NCBI GenBank assembly: GCA_044464175.1
Contig: JBIQLO010000031.1
Location: 1-26,697, forward strand
Direction: 5' to 3'
Source of the DNA: JBIQLO01 sp044464175
GTDB taxonomy: Bacteria > Planctomycetota > Phycisphaerae > Tepidisphaerales > Tepidisphaeraceae
Length of the DNA: 26,697 nucleotides
Notes under the pieces: model-generated
Database searches by the model: none
Seen by the model: the letters and a program-made list of their open reading frames with translations, nothing else
Told to the model about the DNA's origin: nothing
In this document: piece by piece, positions 17,329 to 24,290 of the stretch
Layout: every line of letters begins with the position of its first letter
Numbering within the stretch: position 1 is the first letter of the stretch
Made by a program: the position numbers and the translations under genes

Positions 17329-17336
17329 TATTGCAC
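17321..17336. promoter_or_regulatory. Candidate operator, copy 2 (TGCA-N6-TGCA)
   Basis: TTGCACAATATTGCAC contains TGCA half-sites six bases apart and covers the -35 boxes of both divergent promoters. A third TGCA follows at 17338-17341. Its near-copy lies in the promoter of the GntR-fusion gene. Confidence 0.55.
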
Positions 17337-17359
17337 ATGCACCTTCGACAGGCTATGAT
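17331..17359 (+). promoter_or_regulatory. Promoter of the oxidoreductase gene
   Basis: TTGCAC (17331-17336) and TATGAT (17354-17359) are 17 bases apart. The ATG begins at 17369, nine bases after the -10 box, and no Shine-Dalgarno sequence is present, so a leaderless transcript is likely. Confidence 0.6.
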
Positions 17360-17368
17360 CCGCCCCTT

Positions 17369-18454
17369 ATGAACATTGCAGTCTTAGGCACGGGCGGCAT
17401 GGGGCGCACGGTGATCCAGCACTTGTTCAAGGGAGGCGGATTCGATCGGATCATCGCCTACGACCGACGCCCCGAGGCATTCGCCGAGACGAAATTCACC
17501 CGCCTGCCGTCCGATCCCCGCCTCTCCACCACCACCGACCTGGAGGCGATCCTCCGGGATTCCAGCATCCGACTGGTCTTCATCACCGCCTCCAATGCCG
17601 CCCACGCCCCGCTGGCCATCGCCGCACTGAAGGCGGGCAAGGCGGTCTTCTGTGAGAAGCCGATGGCGACCACCTATGAGGATGCGGCCGGGATGGTGCA
17701 GACCGCCAGGGAGACCGGCGGGTTTCTGCAGATCGGCTTTGAGCTCCGCTATTCGCTGCTCTACAGCACGATCAAGAAGTGGATCGACCAGGGGCTGCTT
17801 GGAAAAATCTCCAACACCCACTGCTTTTACATCTGCAGCGCCCGCGAGCGGGGCCTGTGGCGCGATGATCCGTCCCAGGGGGGAAGCATGTTCGGCGAGA
17901 AACTCTCGCATTACGTCGATCTGCCGCGCTGGTGGATCGGATCGGATGTGTCGGAGGTCTATTCGGTCTGCTCCCCCAACACCACGCCCTACATGGGCGT
18001 GCGCGACAACTATCACACCTCCTATCGCTTCGCCAACGGCGCGGTGAGCCACCTGACCTTCCAACTGGGCATGGCCGCCACGTTCGAGGGGGACATTCTG
18101 CAGAACATGGTTTCGCAGCAGTTGGACGATGGGCACGAGCTGCGCTATCTGGTGATCGGCGACAAAGGGGCGGCCGCCACGGACGTCTTCCGCCGCTCGC
18201 TGCGCCGATGGGAATTCAAGCTGGGCGAGACCAAACAGCTCAGCCACGTCGTTGAAAAGATCACCTGGGATCAATCCGAAGACCACCGGTTCTATCACAA
18301 CACCCTGGACCAGACCCACGACATCGTCCGCCGCGTGGCCGAGGGCCTGCCCCCCATGACCCCGGCCGACGACGCCCTCAAGACCATGGAGCTCTGCTTC
18401 GCTGCCGAACAGTCGGCCGATCTGGCCAAGCCGGTCTTTCTGAACAAATTCTGA
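17369..18454 (+). CDS. Gfo/Idh/MocA-family oxidoreductase
   Basis: This 361-residue NAD(P)-dependent dehydrogenase has the N-terminal Rossmann motif GTGGMGR (7-13), the family signature CEKPMATT (Glu96-Lys97-Pro98), and a C-terminal alpha/beta domain with an open sheet (GLWRDDPSQGGSMFGEKLSHYVDLPRWW). The pattern with GG-S-M then H-x-x-D is usual in inositol and sugar dehydrogenases of the family, where Asp and His act in catalysis. It probably oxidises or epimerises a sugar or cyclitol in the cytoplasm. The start at 17369 was chosen because the Rossmann strand begins at residue 2; the open frame upstream overlaps the PhnP-like gene on the other strand. It is divergent from that gene and shares the operator with it. 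Confidence 0.92.
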   Translation: MNIAVLGTGGMGRTVIQHLFKGGGFDRIIAYDRRPEAFAETKFTRLPSDPRLSTTTDLEAILRDSSIRLVFITASNAAHAPLAIAALKAGKAVFCEKPMATTYEDAAGMVQTARETGGFLQIGFELRYSLLYSTIKKWIDQGLLGKISNTHCFYICSARERGLWRDDPSQGGSMFGEKLSHYVDLPRWWIGSDVSEVYSVCSPNTTPYMGVRDNYHTSYRFANGAVSHLTFQLGMAATFEGDILQNMVSQQLDDGHELRYLVIGDKGAAATDVFRRSLRRWEFKLGETKQLSHVVEKITWDQSEDHRFYHNTLDQTHDIVRRVAEGLPPMTPADDALKTMELCFAAEQSADLAKPVFLNKF

Positions 18455-18485
18455 GCAGATAACGATCCTCCAGGCCCGGGCCATT

Positions 18486-18521
18486 AAGCCGGATCGGCTT
18501 GAGGGAAGGACGCTCTTCCCT
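18486..18521. terminator. Hairpins between convergent genes
   Basis: AAGCCG-GAT-CGGCTT (18486-18500) is followed directly by AGGGAAG (18502-18508) pairing with CTTCCCT (18515-18521). They sit between the convergent ends of the oxidoreductase and pyrB genes; the second overlaps the pyrB stop codon. Without a T-run, a role as terminator is only suggested. Confidence 0.4.
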
Positions 18522-19458
18522 ACCCATTCTGCGTCACCAGATACAGCACCGCCATCCGCACCGCCAGCCCGTTGGTCACCTGCTTTAGAATCCCGCTGTG
18601 CGGGCCGTCGGCGATGTCGCTCTGGATTTCGATGCCCCGGTTCATCGGGCCCGGGTGCATGACAAAGACATCCTTTTTGCATCGCTGGAAACGGTCCCAG
18701 GTCAGGCCATAGAGACGCGTGTATTCGCGCACGGAGGGAAACTGGTTGCCCCGGATCCGCTCAAACTGCACGCGGAGCATGTTGATCACATCCATCTCCC
18801 CCACCACCTCATCGAAGTTGTGCGTCACGCGCGCCCCCAGCTTCTCAAACGCCCGAGGCAGCAGCGTGGCCGGGCCCACCAGCGTCACCTGCGCCCCCAG
18901 CTTGGTCAGCGCATGCAGATTGGAGCGGGCAACGCGGCTGTTGGCGATGTCCCCGACGATCGCCACCTTCAGCCCCTGGATGTTCCCGAAACGCTCGCGG
19001 ATGGTATAGGCGTCCAGCAGCCCCTGCGTGGGATGCTCGTGCGCCCCATCCCCCGCGTTGACCACCGAGCATTGCACTGTCCGGCTCAGAAGCTGCGCCG
19101 CTCCGGCCGCCGGGTGGCGGATCACGATCACATCCACCCCCATCGCCTCAATGTTCCGGGCGGTGTCCGTCAGCGTTTCCCCCTTCGACACGCTCGATCC
19201 CTTTTCGGAAAAATCGATCACATCGGCCGACAGCCGCTGGGCCGCCAGGGAAAAGCTCGTCCGCGTCCGGGTGGAATCCTCCCAGAAGGCGTTCACCACC
19301 ACCCGCCCGCGCAGCGCCGGCACCTTTTTGATGCTGCGTCTGGAGACCTCCTTGAATGAGTCGGCCATCTCCAGGACGATCCGAATGTCGTCGGCGGAGA
19401 GTTCCTCCAGGGTGAGCAGGTGGCGGCGGTTCCAGCGGGAAGGGGGTTGAGGCTCCAT
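18520..19458 (-). CDS. pyrB: Aspartate carbamoyltransferase catalytic subunit
   Basis: This 312-residue enzyme makes N-carbamoyl-aspartate from carbamoyl phosphate and aspartate, the second step of pyrimidine synthesis. It has the carbamoyl-phosphate motif DSTRTRTSF (61-69), the SKGET loop (91-95) and HPTQ (142-145), all in the expected order; the second half carries the aspartate-binding domain with VHxHPGPMNRG-type residues (VMHPGPMNRGIEI). The length fits the non-fused catalytic chain. No pyrI or pyrC is adjacent; many bacterial PyrB proteins instead associate with a dihydroorotase encoded next door, which is not the case here. The start at 19458 has no clear Shine-Dalgarno sequence; conservation begins near residue 10. 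It lies 48 bases downstream of nhaA on the same strand. Confidence 0.96.
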   Translation of the reverse strand: MEPQPPSRWNRRHLLTLEELSADDIRIVLEMADSFKEVSRRSIKKVPALRGRVVVNAFWEDSTRTRTSFSLAAQRLSADVIDFSEKGSSVSKGETLTDTARNIEAMGVDVIVIRHPAAGAAQLLSRTVQCSVVNAGDGAHEHPTQGLLDAYTIRERFGNIQGLKVAIVGDIANSRVARSNLHALTKLGAQVTLVGPATLLPRAFEKLGARVTHNFDEVVGEMDVINMLRVQFERIRGNQFPSVREYTRLYGLTWDRFQRCKKDVFVMHPGPMNRGIEIQSDIADGPHSGILKQVTNGLAVRMAVLYLVTQNG

Positions 19459-19506
19459 GTCAAAGCCCCATTGTGGCCAACGAAAGGCTCGGGGGCAACT
19501 GCCCGG

Positions 19507-20862
19507 TTAACTCTTCGCCGTCCGCTCCGCCATCAACAGGTAAAAATATCCCACCACCGCCGCCACGGCCGAAGCGCCCAGAATGCCGATCTTGCTATCG
19601 GCAATATGCATCGGATCGACGAAGGCGAGATTGGTGATAAACAGCGAAACCGTAAAGCCGATGCCGGCCAGCAGGCTCACCCCCACCATATCCCGCACGC
19701 GCACGCGGGGCGGCATCGCCGCGATGCGAAGCTTGATCGCCAGCCACGTCGCCCCTCCGATGCCGATGAATTTCCCAACCAGCAGGCCGATGAAAATGCC
19801 ACCCGTGACCGGGCTGGTGATCGCCTCCCGCACCTGCTCGGCCGTCAATTCCACACCGGAGTTTGCCAGCGCGAAGATCGGCAGAACGAGATAACTGACC
19901 CATGGGCGGACCAGCCGGTCCAGCCATTCCAGCGGCTCCTCGGTATTGCGGGTGATCTCCTCCAGTTGACCCAGCACCAGCGTGGCCTCGGCGGCATCCT
20001 GGCGCCCCAGCGCCTGACGCAGCTTGTCGGTCAGCCGATCGGCCGTCTGGGCGAAGCGGTCCAGGTCGCAGTAGCCGCGGGCCGGCGAGAGCAGCCCCAG
20101 GATCACCCCGGCGATGGCCGCATGAATACCGCTCTTGAGCATGGCGACCCAGAGCAGCACCCCCAGCAGCCCATAGATGCCCGGATTACGCACGGGAATC
20201 CGCCGAAGGAGCACCGTCACCAGAATCAGCGCAGCACAGGCGATCAGCGCGCCCCAGGAAATCGTGCCGGAATAAAAAACGGCGATAATCAGGATGCCCC
20301 CGATGTCATCCACCGTGGCGAACGCCAGCAGGAATATCTTGGCCGAGGTCGGCACGCGATCCCCCAGCAGGGAGAGCACCCCCAGGGCAAAGGCAATGTC
20401 GGTAGCCACGGGCACGCCCCAGCCATGAACCGCCGCTGTACCGCGGGTGAAGGCGATGTAGATCAGCGCCGGCACGATCATGCCCCCCGCCGCCGCAATT
20501 ACCGGCAGTGCCGCCTGCCGCACCGTCGCCAGCGAACCGTGAACCATCTCCCGCTTGATCTCCAGCCCGACGGCCAGGAAGAAGAGGGTCATCAGCCCGT
20601 CGTTGATCCAGTGGTGAACCGAGAAGCTGAAGGTGAGGACATGCAGATCCACCGTCAGCACCTGTTCCATCAGGTGGTGATAGCTCTCCACCCAGGGGGA
20701 ATTGGCCCAGATCAGCCCCACAATCGCCCCGATAATCAGCATCACCCCCCCTGCCTGCTCGGCGTGGAGAAGGTGCTGCATCGGCAGCGTGATTCGCCGT
20801 GAGAAGGGGGAGAGCTCAGCGCGGATCGTCGTCTTGCCGCGGGTGCGGGGAGGAATGTTCAT
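19507..20862 (-). CDS. nhaA: Na+/H+ antiporter NhaA
   Basis: This 451-residue inner-membrane antiporter exchanges protons for sodium and is used for pH and salt homeostasis. It has about 12 hydrophobic segments. The key acidic residues are present: VATDIAFALG (Asp155, equivalent to E. coli Asp133) and TVDDIGGI (Asp185-Asp186, equivalent to Asp163-Asp164). MTLFFLAVGLEIKREMVHG is a further family block. It is longer than E. coli NhaA (388) because of an N-terminal extension and a long cytoplasmic loop around SPARGYCDLDRFAQTADRLTDKLRQALGRQDAAEATL, a layout also common in planctomycete and actinobacterial homologues. It lies between pheS and pyrB on the same strand with short gaps. Confidence 0.96.
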   Translation of the reverse strand: MNIPPRTRGKTTIRAELSPFSRRITLPMQHLLHAEQAGGVMLIIGAIVGLIWANSPWVESYHHLMEQVLTVDLHVLTFSFSVHHWINDGLMTLFFLAVGLEIKREMVHGSLATVRQAALPVIAAAGGMIVPALIYIAFTRGTAAVHGWGVPVATDIAFALGVLSLLGDRVPTSAKIFLLAFATVDDIGGILIIAVFYSGTISWGALIACAALILVTVLLRRIPVRNPGIYGLLGVLLWVAMLKSGIHAAIAGVILGLLSPARGYCDLDRFAQTADRLTDKLRQALGRQDAAEATLVLGQLEEITRNTEEPLEWLDRLVRPWVSYLVLPIFALANSGVELTAEQVREAITSPVTGGIFIGLLVGKFIGIGGATWLAIKLRIAAMPPRVRVRDMVGVSLLAGIGFTVSLFITNLAFVDPMHIADSKIGILGASAVAAVVGYFYLLMAERTAKS

Positions 20863-20942
20863 TGTGAATGATGGTTGAGTTAAGAATCACGACTGGCAAA
20901 TACGGAGACGGCATTTGCCATTCAGCCTTGTTCATCATTTGC

Positions 20943-21983
20943 TCAAAACTGCCGCAGGAATCGAATGTCGTTTTCGACAAACAGCCGGATGTCGTTAATG
21001 CCGTATTTGCGCATCGCGATCCGTTCCACGCCGAAACCGAAGGCCCAGCCGCTGTACTGCTCCGGATCGATGCCGCAGGCTTTCAGAACGTTGGGATGAA
21101 CCATCCCGCACCCGCCCAGTTCGATCCACCGGCTTTTGCCGTCCGGCAGGTCAAACCAGACATCCACCTCGGCCGACGGCTCGGTGAAGGGAAAGAAGCT
21201 GGGGCGGAAGCGCACCTTCGTCTCCGGCCCGAAATACGCCTTGACAAATTGCAGTATCGTGCTTTTGAGATCGACCATGCTGACCTGTCGGTCCACCACC
21301 AGCGCTTCGAGCTGGTGGAACATCGACAGGTGCGTCATGTCGTGCGTGTCCGGCCGGTAGACTCGCCCCGGAATCACCACCCGGATCGGGGGCTTCTGGT
21401 TTTCCATCACGCGAATCTGCACAGTGCTGGTCTGCGTCCGCAGCAGCCGCAGGTTGCCCTGAACGGCCGTCTCCGCAGTCGTCGGCGCCAGGTAGAAGTT
21501 GTCCAGCGGGTCGCGGGCCGGGTGCTGCTCCGGAATGTTCAGGGCGATGAAATTGTGAAACTCATCCTCCACCTCCGGCCCCTCCGCCACGTCAAAGCCC
21601 ATGCGGGCGAACAGCTCGGTCAGTTCATCAATGACGCGCATCAGGATGTGCCGCCGCCCCACCGCCGGGCGCAGGCCCGGCTCGGTGATGTCGATGTTCC
21701 CCGTGGGCAGGTCAGCCGATGCGCTGCTCAATTCCGCTTTCTTCGCCTCAAACGCTTCGGTGAGCCGCTGTTTCAGGGTATTGACCTGCTGCCCCACCTC
21801 CTTTTTCCGCTCCGGCGGGGCCTGGCTGATGAGGCGCGGCAGGTTTTTCACCTGCCCCTTGGCGCCCAGGTACTTGATGCGGTATTGCTCCAGGGCCTCC
21901 GCGCTGCCCACCTGCTCCAGTTCCTCCAGCGCCTCACGGCTCAGGACGGCGATTTGTTCCAGTGCATCCATATCAATTGCCAT
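20943..21983 (-). CDS. pheS: Phenylalanine--tRNA ligase alpha subunit
   Basis: This 346-residue subunit charges tRNA-Phe together with PheT. It has an N-terminal coiled coil for tRNA binding (about 5-90, with YRIKYLGAKGQVK), then the class II core: motif 1 around GFDVAEGPEVEDEFHNF, motif 2 with RPDTHDMTHLSMFHQLEA, the phenylalanine-pocket block WIELGGCGMVHPNVL, and motif 3 GFGVERIAMRKYGINDIR. Two starts are possible: ATG at 21983 and ATG at 21971 (MDALEQ); neither has a Shine-Dalgarno sequence, and a TTGACA lies upstream. The partner pheT does not follow; nhaA does, after 80 bases. Confidence 0.96.
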   Translation of the reverse strand: MAIDMDALEQIAVLSREALEELEQVGSAEALEQYRIKYLGAKGQVKNLPRLISQAPPERKKEVGQQVNTLKQRLTEAFEAKKAELSSASADLPTGNIDITEPGLRPAVGRRHILMRVIDELTELFARMGFDVAEGPEVEDEFHNFIALNIPEQHPARDPLDNFYLAPTTAETAVQGNLRLLRTQTSTVQIRVMENQKPPIRVVIPGRVYRPDTHDMTHLSMFHQLEALVVDRQVSMVDLKSTILQFVKAYFGPETKVRFRPSFFPFTEPSAEVDVWFDLPDGKSRWIELGGCGMVHPNVLKACGIDPEQYSGWAFGFGVERIAMRKYGINDIRLFVENDIRFLRQF

Positions 21984-21984
21984 T

Positions 21985-22044
21985 TGTCAGTTGCCGGCGG
22001 CCGATTGTCAAATCGAGAGTTCCTCCCGAATCCGACAACTGACA
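21985..22044. repeat. Inverted repeat in the pheS-epimerase divergent gap
   Basis: TGTCAGTTG (21985-21993) is repeated inverted as CAACTGACA (22036-22044), 42 bases apart. The right arm contains the likely -35 box of the epimerase gene. Confidence 0.45.
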
Positions 22045-22067
22045 GCCGGCCGCCATGCCCGTATACT
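22039..22067 (+). promoter_or_regulatory. Promoter of the aldose epimerase gene
   Basis: CTGACA (22039-22044) and TATACT (22062-22067) are separated by 17 bases. The ATG at 22074 follows the -10 box after only six bases, so the transcript is probably leaderless. Confidence 0.55.
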
Positions 22068-22073
22068 TTCCCC

Positions 22074-23120
22074 ATGAGCATCGCCAAATCCACCTTCGGC
22101 ACAACCCCCGACCACCGGACGGTTGAACAGTACACTCTGGGCCGCGATGGAGGCCTCTCGGCCAGGATCATCACCTACGGCGGCTGCGTCACCGAGTTGC
22201 ACGTGCCCAATGGCCAGGGCCAATCCACCAATGTCGTCCTCGGCTACGACAACCTGCGTCAGTACCTGGAGGAAAATGACCCCTATTTCGGCGCGATCGT
22301 CGGCCGGGTTGCCAATCGCATCGCCCACGGGGCCTTTGTGCTGGACGGGCGGCAGTACACCATCGGCAGGAACCAAGGCAGCCACACGCTCCACGGCGGC
22401 GTGGTCAACTTCTCAAAGGTCATTTGGAAGGCCGATGCCTCCGACACCCCCAGTGGTCCGGCCCTGCGCCTGACCTACCACAGCCCCGACGGGGAAGAGG
22501 GATTTCCCGGCAACCTGGAGGCGGTCGTCACCTACACCCTCACCGATGACAACGCCCTGCGGATCGATTATCAGGCGGGCACGGACAAGCCCACGCCGGT
22601 CAACCTGACCAATCACAGCTATTTCAACCTTGCCGGCGCGGGCAACGGGGACATTCTCGACCACGTCCTGATCCTGGCGGCCGACGAATACACGGCCGTG
22701 GATGACCAGCTCATTCCCACCGGGCAGATTGCCACGGTCCATTCCACCCCGCTCGACTTCACCACCCCCCATCCCATCGGCCAGCGCATCGACCAGGTGC
22801 GCGTCGGAAAGGTCACCGGCTACGACCACAATTACGTCCTGAACAACGGCCCCGGCGTCCTGGTTCATGCCGCCCGCGTCGAGGAGCCCCGGTCCGGCCG
22901 CGTCATGATGCTCTCCACCACCCAGCCGGCCGTCCAACTCTACACCGGCAACTTTCTCGACGGCTCGCTCAAGGGCAACGGCGGAACCTATGGACGCCAC
23001 GCCGGTTTCTGCCTCGAAACCCAGCATTTCCCCGACGCCGTCCACCACCCCAACTTTCCCAACACCATCCTCCGCCCTGGCCAGGTCTACCGCCAGCAGA
23101 CAATTTATCGGTTTGAATGA
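22074..23120 (+). CDS. galM: Aldose 1-epimerase (galactose mutarotase)
   Basis: This 348-residue enzyme interconverts the alpha and beta anomers of hexoses. The family residues are present: GRVANRI (Asn81, Arg82), HTLHGG (His107), VNLTNHSYFNLAG (His181, the likely acid), DHNYVLN, and CLETQHFPDAVHHPNFP (Glu315, the likely base). Length is typical. The ATG at 22074 was chosen because conservation starts at about residue 15 and a TATACT box lies six bases upstream; the upstream open frame overlaps pheS. No signal peptide is seen, so it is cytoplasmic. It is divergent from pheS and convergent with the ESCRT-III-like gene, so there is no operon. Confidence 0.95.
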   Translation: MSIAKSTFGTTPDHRTVEQYTLGRDGGLSARIITYGGCVTELHVPNGQGQSTNVVLGYDNLRQYLEENDPYFGAIVGRVANRIAHGAFVLDGRQYTIGRNQGSHTLHGGVVNFSKVIWKADASDTPSGPALRLTYHSPDGEEGFPGNLEAVVTYTLTDDNALRIDYQAGTDKPTPVNLTNHSYFNLAGAGNGDILDHVLILAADEYTAVDDQLIPTGQIATVHSTPLDFTTPHPIGQRIDQVRVGKVTGYDHNYVLNNGPGVLVHAARVEEPRSGRVMMLSTTQPAVQLYTGNFLDGSLKGNGGTYGRHAGFCLETQHFPDAVHHPNFPNTILRPGQVYRQQTIYRFE

Positions 23121-23204
23121 GGCTGAGGCGACGGAGCGCCACAGCAACGAACGTTGGCAGACCAGAAATTTCTTCGTCGCTTCGTGCCCTCGCCCCCTCT
23201 TTGA

Positions 23205-23810
23205 TCAATCCTTCTGCTTCGTCCCCAGTTCCCTGGCAATCTCGCTCTCCAGCTCATCCAGCTTGCCCAGTTCCGCCTTTTCATTGGCCAGCACATCCGC
23301 CTCGATCATCCGGTCGATCTCGGCGTCTGAGACCAGTTCCTCCCGCGCCGTCGGGGCGCCGCCGGCAATGGCGGACTGCTCCATCGAATCCAGGAAAATC
23401 TCCATCCGCTCCTCCATGCTCCCCGCCTGAGCGACGGCCTTTTCCCACTGCGCCTGCGTGCGTGTCAGGTCCATCTCCCCAAACACCCGCCCGATCTCCC
23501 GCGCCATCAGCCCCATCGACTCGGCGAACTGCTGGCTGGCCGCCGCCTGCTGTTGAATGAGCATCGCGTTCTTGATTGCCAGCAGTTGCCGCTCGAGCAT
23601 CTTTTTCACCGCGGCGGTTTTTTTCAGCGCGGAGCGGATGAACTGGTACTGCTGCTCGTCCCCGATTTTGCGGGCATGCTGGGCATTTTTGATGCAATCA
23701 TCGGCGAATTTTTCCTGCTGGCGGATCGATCGCTCGATGGCGCGCATCCCCGTGCGAATCCGCATCTCCCGCTCCACCCGCCGCTGGTCTTTGGATTTGA
23801 ACAGGCCCAT
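23205..23810 (-). CDS. ESCRT-III (CHMP/Snf7)-like coiled-coil protein
   Basis: This 201-residue protein starts MGLFKSKDQRRVEREMRIR, a short hydrophobic start followed by a basic helix. It continues as a long helical hairpin (about 20-110), then a segment with EMDLTRTQAQWEKAV and RMEIFLDSMEQS, and an acidic C-terminus ending in a short amphipathic helix (ELGKLDELESEIAREL). This order is that of eukaryotic and archaeal ESCRT-III proteins; compared with CHMP1 from memory, the core of about 120 residues aligns without gaps (EMDL against TMNL, LDSME against MEDTM). ESCRT-III proteins polymerise on membranes and remodel them. Bacterial PspA/Vipp1 are distant relatives, and a PspA-like protein is the main alternative. 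An ATG at 23828 would add six residues; 23810 is preferred because a TACAAT box lies six bases upstream. The gene is monocistronic. Confidence 0.6.
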   Translation of the reverse strand: MGLFKSKDQRRVEREMRIRTGMRAIERSIRQQEKFADDCIKNAQHARKIGDEQQYQFIRSALKKTAAVKKMLERQLLAIKNAMLIQQQAAASQQFAESMGLMAREIGRVFGEMDLTRTQAQWEKAVAQAGSMEERMEIFLDSMEQSAIAGGAPTAREELVSDAEIDRMIEADVLANEKAELGKLDELESEIARELGTKQKD

Positions 23811-23816
23811 GCCCGA

Positions 23817-23822
23817 ATTGTA
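23817..23822 (-). promoter_or_regulatory. -10-like box of the ESCRT-III-like gene
   Basis: On the minus strand TACAAT ends six bases before the ATG at 23810. This is the same arrangement as before the toroid protein gene. No strong -35 box is seen. Confidence 0.4.
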
Positions 23823-23976
23823 CCGCATTACCCCCCTTCCGGCATCGCCTCGACCCGGCGCCCCCCCACGATATTTCCCGCTGCCCGAAGATTTTTAGCG
23901 TGAATCCTACTCACAAATGTCCAATTTTTGCTGAATTCGTCCGGCGTCATCCCCAATGCCCTCCCTCGACTCGCCA

Positions 23977-24006
23977 TTGACAACCCCGCCCCCCGGCCGC
24001 TACCAT
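23977..24006 (+). promoter_or_regulatory. Promoter of the SAM riboswitch transcript
   Basis: TTGACA (23977-23982) and TACCAT (24001-24006) are 18 bases apart. Transcription would begin near 24013, about 15 bases before the riboswitch aptamer. Confidence 0.55.
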
Positions 24007-24027
24007 GCCCGCCGACAATTAAAGAAT

Positions 24028-24155
24028 CTCTTATCGAGAGTGGCTGAGGGTAGGGCCCGTTGACGCCACAGCAACCGACTTCCGCGATCCGTCGCGGGAC
24101 CCCCGGTGCTAACTCCCGCCTCATTCATGCGTCATGAATGCAGGGAAGATAAGAA
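24028..24155 (+). ncRNA. SAM-I (S-box) riboswitch
   Basis: The aptamer is recognisable by its conserved core. P1 forms between TCTTATC (24028-24034) and GATAAGA (24148-24154). GAGAGTGGCTGAGGG, GGGCCC, then ACAGCAACC follow in the S-box order, and GGTGCTAACTCCC is the J3/4-P4 region. CATTCATG-CGT-CATGAATG (24122-24140) forms a perfect P4 hairpin. A terminator follows at 24182-24208, and CTTCTTATC within it can pair with GATAAGAAG of P1, so the usual switch (SAM bound: terminator forms; no SAM: anti-terminator forms) is present. It controls the threonine-synthase-like gene at 24291. Confidence 0.93.
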
Positions 24156-24181
24156 GATGCCCAAGCTCATGCCTGCCCAAG

Positions 24182-24208
24182 CCTCTTCTTATCGAAGAGG
24201 TTTTTTTT
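24182..24208 (+). terminator. Riboswitch-controlled intrinsic terminator
   Basis: CCTCTTC (24182-24188), loop TTATC, GAAGAGG (24194-24200), followed by eight T, is a textbook factor-independent terminator. Its 5' arm and loop (CTTCTTATC) are complementary to the 3' strand of the riboswitch P1 helix, giving a mutually exclusive anti-terminator. Confidence 0.92.
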
Positions 24209-24216
24209 GTGTTTAT

Positions 24217-24260
24217 TATTTGTTGTTTGTTCCCGGTTGTTTTCGACCGCACAACAAATA
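24217..24260. repeat. Inverted repeat between terminator and start codon
   Basis: TATTTGTTGT (24217-24226) and ACAACAAATA (24251-24260) are perfect inverse copies with a 24-base loop. They lie in an AT-rich, AACAA-rich leader unlike the surrounding DNA. The hairpin would sit about 30 bases before the start codon of the threonine-synthase-like gene. Confidence 0.5.
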
Positions 24261-24290
24261 ACCAGTGACAAATAACAACGGACAACGATC

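Noticed and set aside
16232..17368. Upstream in-frame extension of the oxidoreductase
   Set aside because: It overlaps the PhnP-like gene on the other strand and its promoter. The Rossmann fold starts right after the ATG at 17369.
20868..22073. Upstream in-frame extension of the aldose epimerase
   Set aside because: It is antisense to pheS. The enzyme family begins at the ATG at 22074, which has its own promoter.
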